Shown here: in pieces, positions 26,732 through 39,539 of the stretch
Layout: the number at the start of each line of letters is the position of its first letter
Position numbering within the stretch: the first letter of the stretch is position 1
Source of the DNA: Mansonella perstans
Taxonomy: Eukaryota; Nematoda; Chromadorea; Rhabditida; Onchocercidae
Length of the DNA stretch: 64,000 nt
Direction: 5' to 3'
Assembly: GCA_037074765.1 (NCBI GenBank)
Contig: JBAMDO010000573.1
Location: 434,001 to 498,000, forward strand
Notes under the pieces: generated by a model
Seen by the model: the letters and a program-made list of their open reading frames with translations, nothing else
Database searches by the model: none
What the model was told of the DNA's origin: nothing
Made by a program: the position numbers and the translations under genes

Positions 26732-27327
26732 ATGTTCACATTTTCGCCATGTGAGCCGAAAACGAAAATGTTGGCATGTTGTCGGCGTTTCAATTCATTT
26801 GTGTTGTTACTTTTTCTGATCATCAGTGTAACAGTTATAGCTGCCGGTATATTATTTATTAAAAGTTTCAGTTCTAAAAGCCTCATTAAAGAATTTAACA
26901 ACTGCTCATCACTGAAACCAAAAATTACAGATATGCATCATTGTTATTTCGCGTGTTATTTGTGATTAAAATGTTTCATTTCGGAAGATAGTTTGAGCTT
27001 CAATAAGATGCTGATATGATATGCGCCTTTTGCAGTACCAGTACTGATGTTATGCTGCATTTGTCCACCATGGCGTGTATTATGCGAATGTTGCTTGTGC
27101 TGCGCATGCTGTGCCATTGATGAAAATGGGAATTTTATTTATTTTATGGAAGAAGAAGAGAAAACTGTTGAAGATTTTGATATTAAGACGGAAGAACAAA
27201 GTATCATGAGAAGCAAAATAGGTATGCCTCATTATAGCAGATCGCTTACTTTAGAGTCTCTAAATATTTCTGTTATTTCAATACTGTTAAATGAAATATT
27301 TCAGATACAATCTCTAGAGAAATGTAA
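26732..27327 (+). CDS. Small cysteine-rich single-pass membrane protein
   Basis: Three exons are proposed: 26732-26942, 27036-27221 and 27305-27327, giving 139 aa. The second donor and both acceptors are good (CTTTTGCAG, ATTTCAG); the first donor (GTTATT) is weak and chosen by phase. A hydrophobic segment (SFVLLLFLIISVTVIAAGIL) near residues 20-42 is a likely membrane anchor. The second exon begins with a dense cysteine cluster (LCCICPPWRVLCECCLCCAC) followed by an acidic tail (EEEEKTVEDFD). The cluster could be palmitoylated or bind metal; that is inference. An internal ATG at 26768 is an alternative start. I do not recognise the family. Confidence 0.5.
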
Positions 27328-27984
27328 TGCAAGGTGCAAGAATAGCTGGAAAAAGATGTTGTTTTCAAGCTGCAAGTACTAATCAAAATAATGGGATTCA
27401 AAAAACATTTCTATTAATTAAAGACTATTTTGAAATACAATTTATTTACACCATAACTTCAGTAACTTTCGCAACATTTCATAAATAGCTGTTCTTCCGA
27501 GAATTTTGAAAAGTCAGGTTTCGGATTTACGTTAGCATCTGGCTAAAACATGCAAATTTCATGCAAAAAAAAGTGTATGCAAAACTATTATGAAAATGTC
27601 CAGTTAAAATTTGTTCTTTACCAAAATAATTGCTTAATCAGTTCCTCCAGAATTAATTTAGAAATTGCTTAAAAACTTCTCATTAATTAAAATTGATGGC
27701 ATTTCACCAATTTTCGCAAAGAAAACAAACAGTTAACCAATTGACCAATATACTAGTAAAATTAGTTTGAATAAAAAAATTGAATTCTTAATTGCATTCA
27801 TTTGGTTGTTCATGGCAGATGAATAATATATCCACATTTCCGTGACATAATTTGGAAAATTTTAAGGAAAACTGAGTTCACTTATTAAGAAATCTGATGA
27901 AAGAAGCCAATTCCAAGAGAAAAATAGTCGAAGAGAAAAAAATTGCTATAAACATTTTCACATCTCCCAGTTAATTGGCTTGTA

Positions 27985-28344
27985 GTGATTAAAGGTCACA
28001 AAACTTACCATTGTTTTCATCGCACCCACAACAGTTCCAGATTGACATTCATTTTATTTGATCCTTTTCCATGGGAATTACCTTCTCTTACTCTCTACTC
28101 AAAATATCGAGTCATACTTTCAAAACACTTGACGAATACTTCATCTTCTGATGCCGAAGGTTCTAAACAAGGAGCAGATATTAGAATCTTGAAATTACTA
28201 GAGCGTCGAATGATTCAAACATTATTCTCGCAGTGGAATCTTCAGGATCTTTATCACATTTCTCGTCAGCTTAAATTCTTTACCGATCCATCTCTGTACC
28301 AATTCCCAATAGTTGGAGTGTACAAAGAAGATCAAATTTTTTAG
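27985..28344 (+). CDS. Orphan open frame or exon of unknown gene
   Basis: A 119-codon open stretch without an upstream ATG ends in TAG at 28344. Its composition is protein-like rather than low-complexity, with segments such as DIRILKLLERRMIQTLFSQW and FFTDPSLYQFPIVGVYKEDQ. An acceptor-like ACAACAG lies at about 28033. It may be the terminal exon of a gene, a degraded gene, or chance. No family is recognised, and it does not join in phase to the neighbouring cysteine-rich gene or to the Notch gene. Confidence 0.3.
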   Translation: MIKGHKTYHCFHRTHNSSRLTFILFDPFPWELPSLTLYSKYRVILSKHLTNTSSSDAEGSKQGADIRILKLLERRMIQTLFSQWNLQDLYHISRQLKFFTDPSLYQFPIVGVYKEDQIF

Positions 28345-28536
28345 CTTACTCATTTCTAAAGAAATCTTTGCTCTTCTTTTAATCAACGAATTTTCAACGT
28401 TTGCTTCTTCTCTGTATTCTTTTTGCTGTAGGATTTCAAATTCTCGATCGATTTCACTTTACCATTTTTAAAAAAGAATATTTCAGCTTTGCAAACGCAA
28501 TAATTTTAACTCATTGACTATATCTTTGTCACAGAT

Positions 28537-31500
28537 ATGTTTGTCCATTTTTTCGTAGGGATACTTCTTCATTGCTATTTGACGTTTGCAGGTGAGTTTT
28601 TGGAATTTAAAGCCATTCGATCATTTTTTATTATTAGCAAGAAAAGTCTCTTTTGTGCACTATTTATTGCGAATTACATAGATATCTGCTGTGAGCAAGA
28701 AGTAATATTTGCAGTTGTGAACAAATGGTCATAATTTCAAAATCTTTCCAATTACTAAGTATCTGTTTTAGAACTTTGGCTATTTTGAAATCAAATTCAA
28801 ACTAAATTGAGATATAATTCGAGTTTCAGGAAATGATTCTGTCCAAAGGGGTACAATTACTGGTTACTGTGGAAAATTTCCCAATAAAATATGCGAAAAT
28901 GGCGGAACATGTGTAAATGTTGGCAGTGATGACTACGAATGTGTTTGCCTCAACGGTTATTCCGGAAAGAATTGTTCAAAAAACGAAGATGACTGCACAG
29001 AAAATTCATGTGCTGCTGGAAGTACTTGTATTGATGGTATAGCCAAATATACTTGCGTTTGTCCGCCCGGAAGAATCGGTTCGTTTCATTTGATTAAGTC
29101 TAATTGTGAAGTAATTATAAGGGATGACTTTCGTTTTAGATGACCATATTCCCACACTTAAGCGTATTCAAAACACTCCCACAGAGATTTTTCATTAAGT
29201 GTCTATGGTATAATGGACACTTTGACGTATTCCTGAGAATTTTATTGTTACACAGGGTTATTTTGTCATTTGGATGACCCCTGCATGCAGAAACCGTGTG
29301 GAAATGGTTCAGAGTGCGTTGCGGACACGGCTAGTGGAGAATTTTCTTGCAATTGCATGAAAGGTACCACAGGACCAAATTGCGCCACTGATATAAATGA
29401 ATGTATAGAGGTTCCAAATTTCATTTTCAAAATTGAAATCCGAAAAGCGAATATCTATTATAGAATAGAATTAAAAGATATACCGAAATAAAATTTTTTT
29501 TTTAAATATTGAAAAAACAGTGCTCACAATACAAATGAGATGAAATGAAGTTGCTGAAACAAAAAATCTCATATTTTTTTAAAAAATATTTCCTTTTTAC
29601 TGCAATACTTTTTTATAGCTTCAATCAGTCAGTTTTGATTTTACTACTTATTTCTAGAGTGACAAATTGTGCTTTAATGGTGGTATATGTGTGAACACAT
29701 TTGGTTCGTGGTACTGTGATTGTCCTTCAGGATATAATGACCCCTACTGTATGACTCATGATAATGCATGTGAGTCAAATCCGTGTCTTAACGGCGCATC
29801 CTGTCTCGATTATGGCAATTATTATGAATGCATTTGTCAGAATGGTAATTATTTTCTGTCCCGAAATTTTCATAATAAGAAAAGCTTCGTTTGCTTCACT
29901 TTAACTAAATTTTTGCAAATTAAGTTAATGTCATGTACATCTGTGTTATGCATGATAAGTAATGCCATACGATCAGTTAGTTGACAGTTCAATATGAAAA
30001 ATTTCATGCTAGCTTCTGAAATGATATTTATAATTATTGACTAAATAGACTTTGGCGGAAAATTAGATGAGAAGGATAAATCAGTGAATTATTGAGGTTC
30101 GTAAAGAACGGCAGTATGGACTTTTCAGGCTTCTATGGTACAAATTGTGAGAAGATTTGCCCACCAGGTTTTGAAGATCGTAGCTGCAAGCATCACCGTA
30201 TCTCTTTGGACAATAATCATCAAGAAGAATTGTTTGAAGAGCAGATTTGTTTACTTCATAACTGTTCATCAAAAGCTAACAATAATGTATGTGATTCGGA
30301 ATGTAACTATCCAACATGCCATTATGATGGATTCGACTGTAGTGCTCGTTTACAACCGTTTCGGCACTGTCCACTTTCCGAGTTTTGCGGTCGAGTATTC
30401 CACGATAATAAATGTGATTCGGTTGGTAATTATTGAAGTGGAAAGAATTCTTCGAATTGCTTCCTATGGTTTCTTCTCTGTTCGGTTTCACACTTTCACA
30501 CTGATTTGTTAAAGGTATGTGATCGTTCTGAATGTCTCTTGGATGGATTCGACTGTAACGAAAAGGAGGAAACATGTTTGTTTGAAGATTACTGTTCCTC
30601 TCGTTTCAATGATGGTTATTGCGATCATGAATGTTTTACCGAAGAGTGCTATTTTGATGGCGTTGATTGTTCACAGGAAATTAAATATAATAAGGTTTGT
30701 TTGAGTTTATGCTATGAATTAATAATATTTGTGAATAGCATTAACATCAAATAATCTGGGAAAAGTCGCAAAATGAAGGCGCTAATAGCTCTGACCTAAT
30801 GTTCATTTTAGCACTATTTGAAGTTAGCTTATTAAGTTTCAAGAGAATGATGACATCTGATTAATTGTTCATATTATTGTACGATCATCGCGCGACATTT
30901 GCACCAGCAATAACCTTTGATGTTTTGTTTCAGTTGGAAGGAAGCGTGATTTTAATAATCCTTCTGAAACCAGATGAATTCTTGAAGCGTGCACCAGTCC
31001 TGCAGTTCATCTTGAGTCAAGTTATGCGGGCGAGAATCACCATTGCTGTGGACAAATATAACCATAAACGAATTTATTCATGGGAATCAGATACAAAAAG
31101 TTGACTTCATTTAAATTTTTTTAAGCTTTTATTATCTCAGTCGTTTGTAAGATATTCATGTTTGGGTCTGAAACACATAGATTGTTGTGAATTTCAATTT
31201 AAGGCTAGTTTAGTTAGGTTCAGTCCCTTAAATTTGCTAACTTTGAATAGGATAGGTCCTAGATACTCTACTGATGTTTCCTTAGGAGAGATTGTATTAT
31301 TTATTCTGTTTAAACTCATTAAAATTCAGTTTGACTTTTAAAATTACTTGAAAAATTTTAAGGAATAAGGTCTAATTTTTTTCTTTGCAGAATTATACGG
31401 TACAAAGGTGTACTTAAATGTTGAAACAGCCCGATGTCGCGAAGGAGTTAGCTGTGAACATCAAATCAGTAATATAGAACAAGTTGCTGATTTCATAGGT

Positions 31501-34500
31501 GCAGCGAGTTCGAAACAGGTGAAATATTTATTACATTAAACAATATAAGAAAGCGAAATTCATGTTTTTGTAGTTGATACAAAAAATGCTCGAATGTTAC
31601 AAAGAATCGGGTTATCGGTAATATCTGAAACAGAATTTACATGTGTTTTTCAGTTGCTGTGGAGTGTCGGTGCACGACTGCATGCTGCTGAAGCTGAGCT
31701 ATCATCCAGTGCTACAAATTGGAAGAAATGGATTGTTTATGCGTTTTCTGTTTTTGCAATGCAAATATTTGTGATTGCCATATTATTCACGCTCTACAAA
31801 AATTGTAAGCGTCGAAATATTACAGAACGACTGCAAAAGAAGGTTCACGTAGCGGGAACGTGGTTCCCACCCACTCTCGACAATTGTAAGTATCATTTGA
31901 TGTCAACTTACTTCTTAGAAAAATTGCCACTGCATTTTAGAAGCTTTTGCAGCTGTTTTCAAACAATAAATCTATTTTTTATTAATTTAAAAACGGAAAG
32001 CAATCCTACCTGCAGATTTTCCGCTGAAATTGCTCAAAGATAATTATCGAAATGAGGAATATATGCAATATGATAGTACCCGAAATAAATGTGTCAACGA
32101 AGATGGGCAAAGAAATAATTTTATCGAGATTTGTTTGATTCCTGATCCTGAAGAGGAAAAAACATGCGAAAGAAAGTGGACTGTGCTTCACAGTCAAGCA
32201 ATGGACTCACTTCCAATCAGAACTCCGGTAAAAACTCGTTTATGCTTTGTAAAATTTTTAGAGAAAAACAAAAATAATCAACAATATATAAAAGAGTAAT
32301 AAACATAGTAATAAACATAATAAAGTGGTCAACAATATAAAAGAATAATAAAAATAAACATGCCCGGTATTGACGAGCCGATATTATAATAAATTGCTTT
32401 TCAATTTTTGGCGCTATTTGCCAGAGGTTGATTAGCCATTATATTTTCGTTACTTAATAATTAATAACAATTTCTTTAGTTTCAATTTCTAATCAGCTTT
32501 CATTACTTTTTAACGTAATGATCAACCAGTCAATTACGGACTATTTAATTCCGAATTACTAGGAGTCTGAGATATCTCACAATTCAGATTGATAAATTGC
32601 TTGTTAACATGAAAAATAATGATGGGAAAACTGCACTGATGCTAACAGCCTTGAATCAAGAGAAAAGTGAAGAAGTCAGCTGTACGGATGTGGAAAATCT
32701 TTTCTTAGCTGGAGCTCTTATCGATGCTGAAGATCATTATGGTGAAACAGCTTTAATTATGGCCATAAAAGCAGGACGTGCTGAAGTAGTAAAATGTCTC
32801 CTACGACTTGGCGCAGATATTACAAAATTAGATATTCATAATCGCACAGCATTACATCATGCTGCCTCCATAAATGCAGCCGATATCATTCGTATTCTTC
32901 TTGAAACAGAAGAGGCAGAGGCTTGTTTTATTTCATATGAAATATTTCATTGACTCAATTCTCTTCTCGATTTTGACAATTAAAATCTCTTAAAAGATAT
33001 TTTTCTTTTTCAGCCTCGACGATATTTTAAATTAGAAATTTCGAATAAACTATTCAGTTTATCTTTTCAACAAATAGCATGCAAATGAAAAAACATCATT
33101 TAACGTTGAAAAATACCATTTAATGTTCATTAAGGTAGATGCAATCGATGACGCAGATTGTAGTCCTCTGATGACCGTGGCTAAACTTGGCTATCGAGAT
33201 CCTGAAGCAATTGCTCTATTGATTGATGCAGGAGCTGATATTAACTGTACTGGTAATCACGTCAATGGTGAAATGTACAAAGGTAGAACAGCACTTCATT
33301 ATGCCACAATACAAAGTAATCAAGAACTAGCAAGGTATTTGGTGGAACGAGGCGCTAATCTAAACATTCAGGATCACATGGTAACTGATAGACATGACAT
33401 AATGATAATTTATAAAGAAGGGAAAATTGAAGTAAATGGTAAAGAACGTTGATATTCCTTTATTATTAAACTGATATAGAACCAAGTACAGTTCCATCTC
33501 TATTATCTCCTTATGTAATTGATAGTTGAATTACAATTTTTTCAAAATATCAAAGAACTGGAAATTTTAGTTTTTTTTAAAAACCGTGAAGATTGGAGTA
33601 CCCTTTGCTCTACTTTTGCTCTGCGATGGTCAACTTTTTCTTCATTCATCAGTGTTTTTTTCTTTTTTCATAGGGACAAACACCATTGTTTTTGGCTGCT
33701 TCTCAAGGACATGTTGAAATGGTTCACATGTTAGTGACCGCTGGTGCTCGACGATACATCCCTGACAATATGGATCAGACACCAGAAGAGATTGCCAATT
33801 ACAAAGAATACCGCGAGGTGGTTCAGTACTTCACAAAACTTCGAATGCAAAACGGCTCTGCGACAAGTGGGAATGGAAGACCAAGAAGAAAAAATGTGCG
33901 AGTGATTCTTGCAAATATCACAGACGTCCCAAAAATTTTATTGAATTTGATTATTGAGTTTTTTCAAAATTTGCAGGGGCCGCTTATGCTTTTTTTGTTT
34001 GCATTCAACTTTTAAATTTAAAGAATACATTTTTATTTTATATTAATAATTTAGAAACCGCAAACCATCGCAGCATCACCAGTTCCATTAGAAATGATAT
34101 CGAATTCTGGCACAGCTGTGACATCAGAAAATTCAAATTCATCGAACCCATCCACTTTTTTCGATTATTCCAAAGAATGTTATAGCCTAAAGTCACACCC
34201 TTCATATGAAACTGACACCCATTTGCTTAGTTTAAATACAATGCCGCAGCACTTCATGCAGGTATTTATTTATAAATTAAATGTATTTCTGATTTAAAAG
34301 TAAAGGTTTTTATTTAAATCATTTATTTGTTATTCAAAAATAAGCGAGTAAAATTTCTATTCATTTTTAAATATAATGGTGCATCTTTCAGAGACTATAT
34401 TCTTCCGCGGATCATAGGATTAATCAAAGTTACAATATGCAAAATAATTGCCTAATGAGTAATGAAAATAAGCCTATATCCTCCATATCTACTTTAGGAT

Positions 34501-34517
34501 TCGAACATTATGTATAG
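28537..34517 (+). CDS. LIN-12/GLP-1-type Notch receptor with few EGF repeats
   Basis: Exons: 28537-28591, 28830-29078, 29256-29410, 29658-29844, 30129-30421, 30515-30694, 30934-31099, 31391-31518, 31654-31885, 32016-32227, 32588-~32924, ~33139-33380, 33674-33895, 34055-34261, 34392-34517; about 996 aa. The ATG follows a TTTGTCACAG acceptor by two bases (trans-splice-like). Order: signal peptide (MFVHFFVGILLHCYLTFAG); about five EGF repeats (e.g. CENGGTCVNV, CFNGGICVNTFGSWYC) plus a partial one; three LNRs with CHYDGFDC, CLLDGFDC and CYFDGVDC; NOD-like exons; a TM segment (YAFSVFAMQIFVIAILFTLY); a RAM motif TWFPP; about six ankyrin repeats (e.g. GETALIMAIKAGRAEVVKCL, GQTPLFLAASQGHVEMV); a Ser/Asn-rich tail. 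It is a membrane receptor for DSL ligands, cleaved to release an intracellular co-activator for CSL/LAG-1. The exon 11/12 junction is the least certain. Too few EGFs are seen to say whether it is orthologous to LIN-12 or GLP-1. Confidence 0.92.
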
Positions 34518-36169
34518 AATTTGTAAGTTTTTTTGTGTAACGGTGCTACATTAAATTCAGTTTGAATTTAATGTTTGAATTTAATCTCTCACTCAATTTG
34601 AGTAAGAGAGATAGTTAAGCTCTTTTGAAAACTAATTTTCTCTTAATACTTTGCAGTGATAACAATTCATTATATTCCTTGTATCATAAATAGTTCAGGT
34701 GCTTTCATCGATTTTCACACTTCTCTTTCTAGAATTTTCCAATTATTAATTAAATGTTCTGTGAAACTAGAAAGGTACCATCACGTGTAATCTGTAATCG
34801 TCGCTGCTTATGTGAATTCAGTGAGAAGTGGAATTTATGAAATTAAAATTGAGCAAGGATGAATGAAATTTCAAAAAAAATATTATTATAGCATATTATC
34901 GCTATCAAAACACATGGCTGAGTAATCATTTTTATCTATGATTCAGTGTAGCTGAGTAATTATTCCATAAGATACAGTGTTAATCGTTGATCATTTATTA
35001 GATTCATATCTTTGCAGCAGTGCTTTTATCTTTTGATTGCTCACCTTCTATGTGTTCATTTTGCCATAATATGTTCCGATTGAGTGATACTGGAAATATT
35101 TTTTTTAGGTTATAAATCATTAAAATCTACAATGATAAAGTGATATGAGTAGCAAAAAAATTCAAAATTTAATTTGTAATTTAGTTTCTTCCAAGATAAC
35201 TACGCACTTTGGTTTTCTTATAAATAACAAAAACAACAGAGCGAATGAGGACAGTTAACTTTAGCTGTGGTAGTCGCTCGTAAACATTTTTGCAGATTTT
35301 GACTACTTTTTTTTAATGTTCGATTGAATTTACGAATCAGAACAGTCATTGAATTTTAAAAAACAGAGAAAAACAGGAAAGAAAGAGGAAAGATAAGACA
35401 AAGAGAAAAAGAATAGGAAAGGAAGAATTTCGTTGTTTTAATTTATAATGTTTTACATTGGTTCGGAATAAAAGTTGGCTTTTCACTAGCATCGTGCTTA
35501 ATTCGTAATCGGATCGTTGTACACCATGGCAGGCCATTCAGCACTCCTTTAATTTCAATCGGAATTTCTGTTACATCCACTTTCTTGCTAGAACTTACTG
35601 AAATTGCTAGTACTTACTTTATCAAAGTTTTTCTTTAAAAGTGCACCATTATAAATAAATAAGTTGTAAAGTTATGAAATAAAAATTCTATGCATGGCAA
35701 GATGAAATTTTGTTGAAATCTATTAGTTCGGTCTATTAGTATTTTTGCAAATGTTCTCGTAATGAGTTAATTTTGATTCAGACATTTTGAAATAATTAGT
35801 ACAGTTGTTGATAGCGGTTGCATGGATACTGATTTGTTCTCCTAGATTATTGCTCCTTCTCAGAGTAAGCCAATTTTATTGAGAGAACATCATATTCAAA
35901 TGCATATTTTTATTCTCAAATGAGTTCTGCAATAAACATTTATTGAGGAAAAGCTTACATGTAATATCGCAATCAAGAGTAGAACGTATGTGTGTTCCAG
36001 TGCCTGAACTTTGACTTCTTGACGTCTTCACACATTTCTCCATCAAAAGTTTGTTTCGGTCACTCAGGTCATTTGTTGCTGTAGAGCACTAAAAGTTTTA
36101 CACTAGTGGTTTAAATTCTCGTTCTGAAATAAATTGGATTCTTCAGAAATTGTTGCAATTTAGTTACTT
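34518..36169. other. Convergent 3' intergenic region
   Basis: It lies between the 3' ends of the Notch gene (+) and the next gene (-). AT-rich, with AATAAA-like signals, for example at 35467-35472. No exon was recognised. Confidence 0.5.
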
Positions 36170-39100
36170 TTACTGAGCATTAAAATATTCGATCACCTTT
36201 TTAATGGGTGTTGATGTTTCCATTGGACTGAAAGCTGCAGGAACTGTCCGTACAGACTCTATAGAACTTTGCCGGTATGGAGACTTGCTTAGTGCAAACC
36301 TATTCCAACGACTTGAACGTCGTGAGCCACGGCGTAATGAGCGCCCCTTTTTTAAGCGGAAATCTGCAGATTGAAATTACAATTGCAGTAGTTTATTAGA
36401 CTACACAAAGTAAATTCTCAGAAATTCGAATAATATTATACATAAATTCAAGTTTAACAGAAATTTGCACAAATTTTTAAATATTTGGAAAGATAGCGTT
36501 TCAAACATTTAACAATCTCTCACTTGTTCTTTCGCCAAGTTGTTTTTGCTTGCTAGCTACCTGCAACAAATGTAAACTATTTTAATTATAGTTTACTATC
36601 TCTGTATTATTTTATTTTTTAATAACTGTTCAATAGTTCAATTTTTGACTAGTTTTAAGCGCCTGTCAAACTGTATTTTCGTTATATTTCTAAGTGATAT
36701 TATTATTTTCTATTAAAAATGATGAAGGAGAAGTACATGTGGCAATACTGCGTTTTCAGCTTGAAAACTTTCAAGACAGATAATAGAATCTCAGGCTTTA
36801 CTACAGAAAGCTTTTTATTGAAATTCGAACTTATCATTGAAAAAAGGCTTGCCTGTGAATCAACTGTGCTACCAATGATTGGTATTCCGCTGGCATTTAT
36901 TCCCTAAAATATACTGGATGATTTGTGGATTTATTATGTGGAGAATGATGATCAAAAAGTTATGAAAACGAATTTAGTTCATGGAACTGAATTTTAACCT
37001 GTATAATTTGAATTTCAGTGCTTTTTTCTGACTGGGTATTCTGCGCTGATAGTTGTTCTGAAATGATAATATTTCGCATATCAAAAGCGTAATTGAAAAA
37101 GAACATCGCACAATCAAAAAATTCTCCATGATGATTCGTTAAGTATTGTTCACATTTTGGAACAGTTTAATAGATAAAGCTGGTATGTGAAAAGGAAAGC
37201 CAAGCCATGTTCATGCATTGTTAACAAGATCACCTTTTTTTAGTTGCTTGTCTGTTACCTCTGATGATTTCGGTTGATAGCTAGAAATTGCATGAATTTT
37301 TATGAAATGAAAGAGAGCATGATGAGCTAAATCAAAATCAAACAAAACTATTCTACATAGGAAGTTTTTCTTTTCAATATCTATCTTTCCTTCTTATAAA
37401 TTATTTCATTTCAATAATAAAATGGATTGAATATTTCACACCAAAAAAATTCGCAGTAAATGCTTAAAACAGGAAATGTTACCATATAAAGAGCAGAAAA
37501 TCAAGTAAAATGATCTGTAATCGAACCTATGTGAAAATTGATTCTGTGTCGTTTCTTTAGCCTGGCGGATTTGTCCATCGGTCGATAATGGTAACAAAGA
37601 TTGCTGTATAGAATAATCAGATCGAGTTTTATCAACTGACTGAGACGCTGAAAATAAAGGAAATGAAGCAAAAGATGCTATGAAATCCTTTGAAACAATA
37701 ATCGCAGAACCAATAGATAAAGGAACTGATAACAACGGTATGCGCTCACATGATTCTCGACCAAATCATCAAGAGATCTTTCTGATAGAAACAATAAATT
37801 GGTAGATTACAATCTTTAAGCCGAAAATTTTGCTGTGATTCTATTAACTACTAGTATTGGATGAATTTTTGATTCTAAATGACAAATGCCCTTAGAAATA
37901 AATACCCATCCTTATTACTGATAATTTCAGCCATGGGTTCTTGTTCATCTTTCTGCTATTTACAGATAAGGAATAACTGACAAATATCTTCGTTATATTC
38001 CCAAAAAATCCAAAATGAACAAGAACAAATATCCTCAGAAGTGGAATATTTGTTGCGTTGCGGCATACTTTCTAATTATTATAATGAATTGTAGTCACAG
38101 AAAGTAATATTATCACGTTAGGTTAGTCGACGAAGTAAATATCTTTTTAGTGCACTTTGTTATTCATAACAGGTAATATTTCAATTGACCATTAATTTAA
38201 CATTACTAATTAGATGATCATCGTTCAATATTCATTTTACAGAGCACAAAAAATAAGCAAGATTGCTGAAGATCCTTTAAATTGTCCCAATACGGAAAAC
38301 TTTGATTAGCAATTCAGTGTTTGCCGGATAAAAGTCTAACTTCCATTCTTATTCTTTTTCAATATGAAAAAGTTTTAAAAAAGATAATTTTACTTGTGGA
38401 CAATATTTTGCAATATGTTCAACACAGAATAATAAATTTAAACTCAAAAAAAATTTCAAGTTTATGCTTAAGAGCTATTGTTTGGCTTTGATGATCATCC
38501 AGTTAATAATGAATATATTCTTTAAACTAGTATTTAATTAAATTCAATGTTTAATCCAAATGAATTTACAATTCGAAAGTTTTAAAAAATGACAATACTC
38601 ACTTGGCACTGCAAAATTGCCATATCTTCGTATTTCTCCAAATTCAAATGCTGGCGGCTGTCCAGCGGTCATGAACTCACTCAATCCGTTTGGTGGCTTA
38701 ATCTCTGTTTCCCGAATGATATCAATACGACGTTGACCAACCCGTACTTCCTCGGCATATTGCACTGGTACATCGTAATTTTTTGGCTTGATTATTTTTC
38801 CTTCAACCTGACTTTGCAGAGAATGAATTGGTTGGGATTCTTTGCCAGCAGACAAAGTAATTTCCAGGTTTTCAATCAATCGAATATTGCCGTCAATTGA
38901 TCGGTGTTCACCGCGGATAGAAGTGATATTTAACATTGATTGTGGTCTCAAAGCTACATTACTGAAACAAGATTTCATTTCTACAGTTGTATAATCATCA
39001 AGATTATAAATCGTCATAGATCACTAATTTGAAAAAAAAAAACAAAGGCATGAAATGGAAAAGTTTTCACAAAATGAAAAAGATAAAAAAGTCCATTACC

Positions 39101-39505
39101 ACTGAAATCATTAATTCATATGCCTTCTCCCAATAATAAATTTAAATAAATTTGGAGAAAAAGAAGGAAATATAATCTCAGAATAAGTGTTAACATGATT
39201 TAATTAACACTGAACAAATCGATGAAATTTTTAAAATTGTCGGGATCGATTCACTAACCCATAAACTTCATGTTCTGCAGCACTAGTCACTTCTGCTGGA
39301 CATAAGTTATCATAAGTACGACGATCACTTATTGTAACTTGCTTCTCGCCTTGCAAATCACAGAATAATGTAAATCGCCTTATTTTAATAATATTATTTT
39401 TAACGAATACTTCTTCTTTCAAACTCAATGGCTTCTTATCCAATTCTGTCTCGTTGATCTCACGATTCATTATTGGCTCACCCTTGAATACCAGATTTCA
39501 ATTTG

Positions 39506-39539
<34 letters not shown>

